DNA from: Branchiostoma lanceolatum
Taxonomy: Eukaryota > Chordata > Leptocardii > Amphioxiformes > Branchiostomatidae
Length of the DNA stretch: 64,000 nucleotides
Assembly (NCBI RefSeq): GCF_035083965.1
Contig: NC_089726.1
Coordinates: forward strand, 9,801,501-9,865,500
Reading direction: 5' to 3'
Each line of letters opens with the position of its first letter. Position 1 is the first letter of the stretch. The notes beneath the pieces are model-generated. The model did no database searches and was not told the DNA's origin. It saw only the letters and a list, made by a program, of their open reading frames with translations. The position numbers were made by a program, and so were the translations under genes. Shown piece after piece: positions 54,000 to 64,000 of this stretch.

Positions 54000-56900
54000 G
54001 CGACGGAGTCTCTCAATTTGAACAGATATGTCCACTAACTACAGCCTACGACTACCTGTATACAGATCGATCCGTTCAATGATAGTCACTAGACAAGACA
54101 GGAGAGTAGAGTGGATGCACGCTCGAACTGCCTACTGAGAGGTACTGACAGGCCTTTCCCAGGGCTGAGTATAAATCTGTCGGCGAGGCTTAACATATTG
54201 AAGCTTTGTTTCACGTCAACAGACAAACTCGATTCTGCAGCCTGCGTTTAGCCATCTCGCCGCAAGGGTTTCTGTACATTTTTACATCACGCAAGTTAGT
54301 AACGGACGTGGGTGATGTTGATGAATGTACGTACTAGTATGCATGCAAGAATGTCAGTGCCTGTATATAACTTAGCCAACCGCTCATGCCACAGATTCAA
54401 TTTACTGCAGTAATGGAGTGTATAAGAGTGCGCCGGACGCACGGTCAGATTGAATGATATAGAGAGAACGGGATACAAAACATTGGCTTAGGGGTGCCTG
54501 GGAATAAACAATCCTAGAGCAGGTGCATCGGTAAATCATCCCCCTAAGCAGCGATCATCCTGGAATTAAAATACATTTCGCTAGATCTTTGTATCCCAGG
54601 TAACAGATCATATGATCCACAAATTTACATACCAGGCTGAGTTGCTTCCTAGGCCTATCATGGTAGGTGAAAAATAATGGCGTGTCACGGTGTTTTTTAC
54701 AGTTTGCCACTCTAATGTTGTGGGAAGATCCGACAAAGTGGTCAGCAACCCTGCTTGTGTATACGCACCACATGGTGGGGGGAGGCGGGCCTGATCTAAC
54801 CGTCCTTTCGTTTGTTTGTTTTTTTGTTTGTTTGAACATTCGTTTATTCACGACAAGCTCAAATCGGCCTCGTATTTTTAACTTGTTTTTAATCAAGATT
54901 CGTTGCTAAACGTCGAAGTCCTTCAGCGGGAGCGATGCAACTTCAGTGTTGGTCCTGTGTTCAAAGAAAGGCCTTGCTTCTATGTAACTTCTTACTGCTG
55001 ATACGGTAACAAGGTGCAGCCACATCTTGAGCGTAAATAAGAATGGGGCCTAGAACCCATTTTGTGAATAGAGATGAAATGGGAGTCTCCGATATCTGAA
55101 TTTCTGACTAGTCCATCAACGTTTTCAAATGTGGTTGTACCAACTCCCTCGTCATCCTGCACTTCGAGTCATGAAACGCATGATAATTTGCACGTTTTAA
55201 GTCCTTGACACTTTCACACCTGGTTGATGCAGTACTAAGTCCATCCATAGTCGGCGCTGTTCTCGTTTACCTCACTTGATATTGGATGCCATGCTGTCAA
55301 GCATTCAGTCAACCATGCTGTTTGATAGCTGTCATTATAGTTTTCGGACCAAGAATGGTCTTCCGAATTACAGGCACATATGTACTGCTATATTTGCCAT
55401 TCCATCAGCTGATGACGACACGATTGGATGTGCGCTATTCTGGTAACATGGCAACTTGTGTACTAGATCATAGGTATTGCTATTCTACAACGATCATGGC
55501 CAAGGAAATAAGGTACGCACTAAAGACGTACTCATTTTCCTCTCAAAATGTATGATGCCGGAATAATTCACGGGTTGGCAAATACCGGGATATCGCCAGC
55601 ACATATTATACCGTACAACTAATCTCCAAGTATATCTATCAGTGACAATGATAGTATCCAGGGGGCAAAAGCAGTATTATTGGACATCGAGTGCTCGCAG
55701 ATTTCGATGGCCATTATACAGATTTTGCCCTTTGGATACTGTCATTGTCACCGTTAGATCTGCTTGGAGAGTACCGTATCACTACTCCAGTCGACCACGC
55801 TATGATGAGTGCGGCTCCAACAGTTCAAACATGCCGTATTGATGTCACACAAGTACAGACTTCCTCTCATTCTACTCACGCCAAGTAAGCGCAGTGTCTC
55901 TAAAATCTGTCATTCCCAGCCTCTTGCACTCGACGAAACCCAATTGACGACTTGCATCGGTGAGCATTATTTCATACATCACAACCCTCTTTCAACTGTC
56001 GCATAGTTTCACATATCTTAATTATAAGATATGTCAACTGCACAGGTAATTTTGTCTACCTGTAAGACTAAGGTCTTTGTTGATGTTTACCAAGTCTTCA
56101 ATCGGTATGGCCCATGTACAAATGTTCCGCTCTTTGAAGGAGTCATCCCTCGATCATCGCCTGCGTGCGCGGAACCCTTGATGTATCAACAACCCATTAA
56201 AGTCTAAAACACATGCCCATTGCTGGGAGCGGAAAGACGCCATCCTGGTATTATCCCTGATAATACAAAAGTACATAACACTTTCCCAGAAGGTTTCAAA
56301 TCACCACGGGAAAGCCTAAAGCCTCTGCTATCAGCGCGGGCCATTAGAACGTTTGGCTCTAGAGCTAGGGCAATGCAGTTGGGTGGTTGTGCGTCGTGTC
56401 GGAACTTGGCAGTTTTATATAGTGCTAATAATGCTTATTAGAAATTAGAAAAAAAAAAAAAATGAATATACCATTGCCTTCTCCGTACGCGTAAAACCAA
56501 AGGCACTCCCCTTACATTGTTTGATTTAGTCTATTTCTATGATGAGTCTGATATAAATTACTGCAAAACGTAATGTGAATTTTGTCTGATCCTTGCCATT
56601 AAACGGGTTCAGCACGCATAATGAAAGTTTTAAAAACGAGAAGCCGAGTAAAAGCCGTGCAAAGAGACGTCCAGTCATTGAATAACACGCGCGAAAAAGT
56701 TGAGCGGTGGAGTGTTGAATGAGGAAACCCAATTATGAAATTACCTCATTATATCCCAGAAAATAAACTCTTTATTTGTTTTTTAATCTTGTATTACAGT
56801 TATGGGTGCCTTTTTCTGCACCGATTCAATTTCTACATTTCTACTGCTAAACAAATGAAAAACAAACGTGAAACAACCGTATATTTTGTCCAGGTCAGAA

Positions 56901-58430
56901 TCGTGATCAGAACCGAGAATCCATCTCTACACCAACGAATCTTCCACTGGATGAACGCATCAAATCTTCCACTTAAAAACATGTTGTGTCATCTCAAGGT
57001 CGTTAGGAGCGTGGTTGTCATAACATCTGCCGCACGAGATTAGCGGCGTGTGTGCATGCTCTGCGGATGGAAAGCTAAATCCAAGGTTACAGATACATAG
57101 TTCCGTTTCATCTAAGGTTACAAAACCTTTGAACTCTAGATATTGATATTTATATTTGAACAACTGTGTGTGCACGTGTGTGTGCCAACTTCGTAATCAT
57201 CAGTGTAAATGACTGATGTTTGTTTTGTTTTGCTCTGTTCTTAGAGAATTAGTACACATTCCCCACCACTGAACTATAGTGTTCCTAGGAAAATAAACCA
57301 TCAATTATCTTTTATATTTCAGCCAAGTGTGGAAACCTTTTGCTAGGATCGATTGGGTATTCTAGTGGATCAACTTATCAATATATGTTTTTCTATAGTA
57401 TTTCTAATTCTGTGGGCTCTTCCGGTGCCTTTACTGGTGTTGCATCGTGACACAGTTGTAGGTGCGTGACAGAATGGCGTGCGTGTCAACCTGCGCAGCA
57501 CAACATGAAATAGTACACTATCTAACGCTTACAACACACGAATAAAAACTAGCTGTTGTTGTCGTACTCAATGAACACAACTTTTTCTCCGCCATGTTAT
57601 ATATAATGCAATGGATGTTGGTACATCTGCATGTTTCAGTATTTTTACGTCAATTTCGCACATATGGTGAACAGTAAGTACATCGATCTGGGCGTACGAA
57701 CTGTTCCGAACACCTGTTACTGACGTAGACGTCATTAGGACTGTTCCAAATCAATCGTGGGGCTGCTTTATAGGCATCAAAGATTAAGAGGGATAAGGAG
57801 GGAAATGAGCTTTTAAGGGAATGACAATGATGGCATATACACTAACCAGTTATCAGGGCTACTTCTCCAAAATGTAACAATATGTCACAACATAACATAA
57901 CATAACATAAAATAAAAGCTTTTAAACAAAAGCACTGCTCCCATGTTTCATACAACATATCACCAACTGTGTTAGCTAATGTTCGATTTCTTAAATCAAT
58001 TAAGGGATAAGAATTGTATTAATCATGTGTGATGCTTGCCTATGGCCAAATAGACAGATATCATGCCATAGATGTGAGCTGGCCATGGAGTATACAGTTT
58101 GCGACCTAGCTTATATTATATAGTTACTCCGCTGGTATGCTATTTGTCTATTTGGCCAATTTCTACTATTTTTCCAGCGACCTGTGGAGCCTGTTAGAGG
58201 CTAGTGTGATCCTGACTTGAAGTCTAGGTAAACCCCCATGCACTCATTCACTGACGGTCGTACCGTCGGAACGTTACCCAGCCCATCGCGCGTGAGCATG
58301 CGCACGCACACATACATGTACACAGACTCGTTGATAATTGCAGGTACATATATGATGTCATCGGCACAGTAATTAAAACATTTCTTGTATGTAACTGTGC
58401 AGCAGACCTTTCTAGGGGTAATAAGGTGAT
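54000..58430. other. Intergenic stretch without recognised genes
   Basis: Apart from the element at 55624-55769 and short simple repeats (for example CATAA units near 57892 and an A-run near 56450), I see no supported gene. Open frames here are short and unrelated to known families. Confidence 0.5.
55624..55769. mobile_element. Inverted-repeat element, second CTCCAAG...CTTGGAG copy
   Basis: The left arm (CTCCAAGTATATCTATCAGTGACAATGATAGTATCC...GGGCAAAA) pairs with the right arm (TTTTGCCCTTTGGATACTGTCATTGTCACCGTTAGATCTGCTTGGAG). Length 146 bp. The outer 15 or so bp match the element at 48220-48345. Confidence 0.8.
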
Positions 58431-58660
58431 CATGATAGGACGGACGTTAAATGGAGGTCCCGTGTTTGGGGAGAGCCACACCCCGCGCACGTTAAAGAAC
58501 CCACCACACCTTTCGAAAAAGAGTAGGGGCATGCCCCGGTGTGCGATGGTCCAAATCTTACAGTCCGGTCTGGGATGACATCTTGAAAAGGTGATAGTTC
58601 ACCTGTTATGTCAATCCTTCCACAAAATGTGGTAAATCAAAATAAATAAATAAATAAAAA
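58430..58660 (+). mobile_element. Possible SINE-like element with (AAAT)n tail
   Basis: The core GCGCACGTTAAAGAACCCACCACACC is a sequence I associate with widely scattered short repeats in invertebrate deuterostomes. The segment ends in AATCAAAATAAATAAATAAATAAAA at about 58638-58660, as a retroposed tail would. I could not define a tRNA-type promoter at the head. Confidence 0.45.
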
Positions 58661-59154
58661 TGATGGCAGTCAGAAATCTGTGTTTGCATGCCGCTTTAAC
58701 ACTAGTTACATAGCCTTACACTTTAGCTCTCCTATTCTAAAACACACGCGAGGAATCATTACGTGTTTATCGTCTGATCGTCTGAGATGTTAGATGTAGC
58801 ATGAATGTCATAATTGAACAGTGTGTTAAAATATCTGATAGATGCATATGTGTACAATTTCGGCCGCCGAGCTGTGTGATGCACCTGCACGTGTCGTGAT
58901 ATGCAGATTTCAATCATTTGGGTTATTAAAGCGAACATGTACAGTAATTTACCTAGCCTGGGAGCAAAGGTTAGGTGCGATTTGGGTCTTGTACACATAT
59001 AGTTGTACTACAATCATGCGCAACTTTGAATAGGCCGAGCTGAGTGCCCGACCATTGGATGCCTGGACAGAGCAGGCCGTTTGGGTCAGGTTTGTTTACA
59101 AAAAGGTCGGTACTAGTACAGTATTGGTCTGCTGCCACGCGTACGTAAAAACAA

Positions 59155-59560
59155 TAAAATGACGTCGCTTTTCCTGTCTGCGTGTCAACTTGGCTCAGGG
59201 TCACGCGTCCCACTCACCTCTCTTGTTTACATCCGGCCTGGATCATGGAGTCGTTGCACCGCTTGCCTACGCTCTCGTGGCCGCGGCCTCGCGCATTTTG
59301 CATGCTCGTGGCGTACCCCTTCCCCGCCTCCTCACGCGGCGGGACAGTTCTTTGATCGGCGGGTGGTTCCGTGGCCTGCCCGTGCTACCCAGAAGCTGGA
59401 GAAAACGTCGATGACTCGGACAGACAGAGGGGAGAGAGAGTAAATGCGGACCTGACCGGAACTCAGCCCACCCAGCCACCAACAGCCGCCTGCAACCTGA
59501 CCTGCGTGACGTCATCACCAACCTGGTTTGAATATGATGATCACTGGTCGCCATGGCAAC
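59155..59560. other. GC- and CpG-rich segment, possible promoter or first exon
   Basis: This 400-bp stretch stands out from its AT-rich surroundings by many CG dinucleotides (GGCCGCGGCCTCGCGC, CTCACGCGGCGGGAC) and several overlapping open frames on both strands. None matches a family I know, and splice sites are not decisive. It might be an alternative first exon for the gene starting at 63751. Confidence 0.35.
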
Positions 59561-60136
59561 GGGGCATGTACTGCAGAATGTCGCCTATCCCCATGTCTGC
59601 TGCATCCGAGGATATCCTCATCCGTCAATCAATTGTCATCATCTAAAAAATCTATATTTTGTCTGACATGTCTCCTATACGATCAATATGACGAACAGCA
59701 CTGATACCCCTGCTTTTGAATTTTATTTTTATGAATTCAGAAGAATCAATAGGTGAATTTTCGACCATCTGATAATTTCAAAGTACAGTATTGCCTGGCA
59801 TGGGTATTCTCCATGCATACGTGCTTCTTTGACATTACATGTGTATCGATTACACACTGGGTTCAAGGTTACATACGATAATTGATTTACCTTATCAGAT
59901 ATATTGAAGACACACACCTCGCTGACTCTGGGATGATCTTGAAGTTGAAAATGACGTTATCATAATATATAAGAAAATATCAATGTATTAAAGACTTTAA
60001 CTAATGTAACCTCCAGATCGCGTATTGTAGTAATTTCATGAAAATACTGCGTTCCTCGTGACAGAATTTAGCATGATTAACTTTCTACAGAAGTTACGAG
60101 AAAACATCGGCCGGTTATGCACGGAGGCAAAGTCGT

Positions 60137-60435
60137 GGTACTGTAAATGCAGAAATGTTCGCGGTTGTTTTATGTTCGCGGTTTTCGCGGTAAGCTCTTC
60201 GCCGCGAAGTTAAAACCACCGCGAACATTTTTGACGGCAGTGCTTCTGTAGCGCTACTATTATTTCAAACGCGAACTTAAAATCACCGCGAAAACACCAT
60301 TTTCTCCCTGCCACGAAATTGATAGCCTGGAATCCAGACCTATTATAGCTCCCGAGTTTCTCTCCGCAAATAGACTCGGGAGCTATTATAGGTCTGGATT
60401 CCAGGCTACGAAATTAAAACCACGCGAACTTGTAT
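60137..60435. repeat. Dispersed CGCGAA-rich repeat, interrupted by a hairpin element
   Basis: Repeated GTTCGCGGTT...TTCGCGGTAAGC...GCCGCGAAGTTAAAACCACCGCGAAC motifs in both orientations form inverted repeats. The element is split at 60322/60409 by the hairpin element described separately. Confidence 0.65.
60323..60408. mobile_element. 86-bp hairpin transposon with 9-bp target duplication
   Basis: Arms of about 33 bp begin TAGCCTGGAATCCAGACC and include TAGCTCCCGAGT, closing on a short loop. It is flanked by CGAAATTGA (60314-60322) and CGAAATTAA (60409-60417), a 9-bp target duplication with one mismatch. A 9-bp duplication is typical of Mutator-like transposons. A related but shorter copy is at 62114-62170. 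Confidence 0.75.
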
Positions 60436-62113
60436 CGCGCATGTTGGAGAGAAAGGGTCGACTTCCTGTGTGACACATGACTACAAGGAAGGACCCTTTA
60501 GCTTAGATTAGTATCCACAATGGCCAGGCCTTCCTACGAGGGTACGGATCGTAGAATGCGGCAAAAAAGAAATAATTGGCCAGGAGAGGTCAGTTGGTAG
60601 CCAACCCAAACAGCAAATTATTCTCCCTATTATCTATATTAGCCAGCGTAGTCAGTCTGGTAGAGACTACCTTTAGACAAAGTATCATACTAGTATTTCA
60701 ATTCCTTACTTCATGAGGCGGACGTTATATTTATCGGAGGAAAAATATCCTTTTGTTACCGGCATACTATAGTATTCGCAAGAAGGATCATTCCATGTAG
60801 AATCTTTTAGAGTATATCTTGATTGTTTACACGAACCATGGTCGGAGAACAAAATACTAGTACTAGTAAATTCCCCTTGCATCACACATGACATGTGAAA
60901 GAATGCTGGAAACAGATTTTACAGGTCCTGTATATACACTTTTCTAGGCCCAGATGTATCTCCAGCACAGCCGCTGAGGGCACCTAATAAGTCTCCCGAG
61001 GCCTCTTTGTTAGAGAGATTAGGCTCCAAATACACCTGCTACCTCCAGAGCACGACTTTACGTCTCCAAGGGACTGCTACTGTTATTATGTAACGGCTAT
61101 ACCGTTTGCCCTTCACGTTTTCCGTCTCACACGGCTCGTCCCTCTCATAACTTTCTGACCTCCCCCCCCCTCCTTTCCACTAGACGGCGATTTCATACAT
61201 TTGAAAATAACATAAGATACAAAAGTATGACTTAAAAGACAAGAAAGCACACAAACCGTAAAAATCTTTATCTATGAATTCGTTCAGCGTCATATCAAAT
61301 CTTCGCTCAGCGGTCGCAGCCTTTAATGTAATTACAACATCTACATATTACTAGGAATGCGCTTCTGTCTATATATGTTGTTTCATAGGTAATGATATTG
61401 CATTTGGTATTTTCTCTTGCGTCACTTTTGACAAAGTAGGACCATCGATTGATATGACTTTGTAAGAGAGTGCCTTTACAATATCAATATATATCATTAG
61501 AATATGTGTATAGAGGGTTATGGCCATCCGTGAAACACTCACGCCAAGATGATGATGACTATGTAGCTTGAACGAGATGTTGTTGCCCGTCCGAAGCATT
61601 GCTATTCGTCAGAGAATTAGATCTAGAGCTGACAATTATTACATGAGAGACTAGGGAACATAAAGAAATTTTTAAAAAAAGAAATATTGAGGGCTTTGAG
61701 GCACATATGCATGGTTTTGAAATACTATAGTACCAACACACTACCACCAGTGGGAGTTACAACAGTACAACAGTACATTAGCCCATGTAATACGTGGCAT
61801 AATCGTCTTATGTCATTAGAAAGATTATCTTCACTCCGCGGAACAAATGCCAATCCGGTGATGTAAGCCATATGTCGCCTATAAGTCTACTAACGTTATC
61901 ATTAGTTATTCCAATTTGAGTGGTTTCATGCTCATACCAAGGAGGTTTAAAATTTCTTGCTCATACTGACTTGTCCTACTGTACAGTGTGTAACAGTTGC
62001 AGCTCAATAGTGTGTACTGATACTGTTCTTTATTTGGATTCTTCATTCTATTCCGCTCAGACATATTAACCATGTTCCTCGTACGTCCCAGTCTACCTAG
62101 CCCTCGAGGCAAA

Positions 62114-62170
62114 CTAGCCTGGAATCCAAATGCGGAGAGGAGACTCGGGAGCTAATTTGGATTCCAGGCT
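62114..62170. mobile_element. Second, shorter hairpin of the TAGCCTGGAATCC family
   Basis: TAGCCTGGAATCCAAAT and ATTTGGATTCCAGGCT enclose GCGGAGAGGAGACTCGGGAGCTA. The central GACTCGGGAGCTA is shared with the 60323 copy. Flanking duplication is unclear. Confidence 0.7.
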
Positions 62171-62689
62171 GGAGCTTGGCAAACTGCATGTCACAGTGAA
62201 GTCATACTGCTTGCAATACAGAAAGCGGTCTGTTGAGGTCGCTGTTGTAGCGATGACGTCAACAGGTTTCAAGCAAGGTGACACCAAAATGTAACAAAAC
62301 GATACCACATCTTTTTAGATATATCATTAATTGCATAAGTGTTTTATATCTAAAAAAATACAAACATATATATGTATTATCATGAAATAAATTAAAGGTT
62401 TAAAAGACGCTACAATAAATGGACACATAACAATAAATTTTATTCTTTGCGCTCTTGTGTCGTCATTGGGGATTCCCCTGACTTGGAAATCCCCACGAAA
62501 ATGTTCACTATTTTAGTTTCTCGGTGGAAATTGTCGCATACATTCTTGATTCCGCCTCCAAGGATAGCGTTGTGATGTTGAGCTCTCCCACTGTGATCTA
62601 CAGAATTCCGAGACATTGAGTATATACTAACGTTTTACTTGTAGTAGCAAAGAAACAACGAATAGTTTTAGCTCATAGTGTTTCCGACA

Positions 62690-62794
62690 GTTTCACTTCC
62701 GCGTTAAATTCTTGCCATAGGAAAAGTTGTTTTGTGGCACCAATATTTGATTTCTAGGTGAATACAACATCGAAAGATTCTGTCGGTCAAACAA
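62690..62794 (+). promoter_or_regulatory. Possible 5' UTR exon upstream of the 63751 gene
   Basis: GGTCAAACAAG/GTAGGTAAAG near 62794 is a good donor with no downstream coding frame before it, and the coding exon at 63747 needs an upstream spliced leader. The link is inferred from position only. Confidence 0.3.
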
Positions 62795-63472
62795 GGTAGG
62801 TAAAGATGTACTCTTATCTTCATATATGTGCTTATAACAACCTTAATTCGTTGGTTGATTTTGGACTTTGAGTCATGGGGAGGGGGGCATGGGCATATGG
62901 TATGAAAGTATGACGCAGATCACTGTGACTATGACTAAGTATTTGTTCATGATAATTCAATATAAAGAGCACTTAGATTAATATTCACTTTTGATTTCTA
63001 TGACTTTAGATAGTCTATGTTTAAAACTTTGAATATAAACTAAACTCGCAATATATCTAAAGGGAATCAAAATTCAGTAAGGGGCATTTCTCTGACAGGT
63101 CATGCTATATCGATTTGGGAATTTCCTACGATGTGTTTCACAGCCATTAGAGGAAAAGCATTTTGAGAAGTGAAACGGAACAAAACTGAGATAGGTTTTA
63201 GGAATAGAATTACTTTCCTGCTCTTAAAACTCAAGTTCTGATCCTGAGATGTTGAAGTACAGCCGCAACTTTTCTTCGTTTTAAAAGTTTGTAACTTAAA
63301 TACTGCTACGATTTTGATGTTGGTGTTGTACATGGATATGGGTTATAATCTGTAAAAGATAACATTAGCCCATATATTATTTCGTAACTTGCTATTCATT
63401 ACATCATGAGTTTCTAAACTGATGTTGTACGAAAACGATACTCAGAATATTGCCTGATGTACATTTTGTATA

Positions 63473-63724
63473 TACAGTCAAAGCTACCCTAGACCACACA
63501 CGGCACAAAATCGGGTCCATCTGAACAGATGGTCACAGTATAGACAGGATTCTTGATATAGTTGTGTCAATGGAAAAAATTATCAAAGTGACCATCAAAA
63601 AGTGTTCACATTGGCCAGCTGCAGGTGGTACTTATATAGACATCAAAAAGTGTTCACATTGGCCAGCTGCAGGTGGTACTTATATAGACTAAGAGGTACT
63701 TGTACTTGTACAGGTTTGACTGTA
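63473..63724. mobile_element. Inverted-repeat element of the TACAGTCAAACYTG family, with a 48-bp internal duplication
   Basis: The ends are TACAGTCAAAGC and CAGGTTTGACTGTA. Inside are two identical 48-bp units (63593-63640 and 63641-63688) beginning CATCAAAAAGTGTTCACATT. The right end stops 22 bp before the acceptor of the coding exon at 63747. Confidence 0.65.
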
Positions 63725-63750
63725 CCTGATTATGTTTCTACTACAGCACC

Positions 63751-63979
63751 ATGTCGGGAACACCCTCACCCAAAGGGTCACTCGCCTCATCCCATGGCCA
63801 GAGGTCCGCGGGAAGTGGACAGTCGTCCTCATCAGACTTCGAGATCCTCTCCAGACCGCCGTCCTATCAGAACGGTTCCCCGACACCCAACGGAGACATT
63901 CCCTCAGAGTTCTCCATGAACGCAGGGGAGATGCAGTCTTACATGACAGAGCTGCTCAAGGATAACAACAGTCTCAGAG
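63751..63979 (+). CDS. First coding exon of a possible optineurin/NEMO-type protein (continues off the right edge)
   Basis: The exon starts after an acceptor (TTTCTACTACAG, 63746); ATG at 63751 follows CACC, a good Kozak context. It encodes 76 residues and ends in phase 1 at AGAG/GTGGGT. The first 60 residues are Ser/Gly/Pro-rich, with SSSSDFEIL at 21-29, which fits an LC3-interacting motif (aromatic-x-x-Leu after Ser/Asp). The last segment, AGEMQSYMTELLKDNNSLR, resembles the start of the optineurin/NEMO coiled coil (QQMKELLTENHQLK in human OPTN). Both proteins are ubiquitin-binding adaptors in NF-kB signalling and selective autophagy. With only this exon the identification is tentative; other coiled-coil adaptors remain possible. 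Confidence 0.45.
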
Positions 63980-64000
63980 GTGGGTGGGAGAGTATGTGTT

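Noticed and set aside
59190..59554. Arg/Ala-rich overlapping frames
   Set aside because: Their length is explained by the GC-rich composition; no domain or splice evidence.

Overview
The window is animal nuclear DNA, most likely from an amphioxus (cephalochordate, Branchiostoma). Genes are split into many short exons with canonical GT-AG introns, there are no operons or Shine-Dalgarno sites, and introns and intergenic stretches are full of small inverted-repeat elements, LINE fragments and microsatellites. The gene set fits a chordate that keeps chitin synthase and RAG1-like zinc modules. All gene models were built by hand by joining exons at visible splice sites with matching phase; none has been checked against transcripts.

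Layout. 1-1435 (minus): the 5' end of ARPC4 (Arp2/3 complex subunit 4), which runs off the left edge. About 100 bp separates its ATG from that of a plus-strand gene at 1539. That gene starts with a RAG1 N-terminal-type zinc region and, through an in-frame splice, can continue into a complete PRMT6-type arginine methyltransferase (to 8283). An unspliced form stops at 3795 and has its own poly(A) signal. 8284-13563 has no recognisable gene apart from a foldback element. 13805-25133 (plus) is a 23-coding-exon chitin synthase (about 1596 aa) with a SAM domain near its C terminus and one GC-AG intron. 25983-26840 holds LINE remnants. 27509-34404 (plus) encodes a secreted EndoU-family endoribonuclease with CUB and somatomedin B modules; a second signal-peptide exon behind a TATA box suggests a shorter form.

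36547-53978 (minus) is IMP dehydrogenase. The core protein is 514 aa, the length I recall for human IMPDH2. It has two tandem, homologous, frame-neutral versions of the penultimate exon separated by only 51 bp, an in-frame upstream first exon that adds about 25 residues, and a possible 78-nt cassette exon. 54000-63470 is mostly repeats, including a hairpin element inserted in another repeat with a 9-bp target duplication. 63751-63979 (plus) is the first coding exon of a gene that runs off the right edge, tentatively of the optineurin/NEMO type.

The most interesting items are the RAG1-like module spliced in frame to a PRMT6 catalytic domain, the IMPDH alternative exon pair, and the recently duplicated SMB exon in the EndoU gene. 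The genes have unrelated jobs (cytoskeleton, protein methylation, chitin, secreted RNase, purine synthesis, possibly autophagy/NF-kB signalling), so no pathway cluster is apparent.
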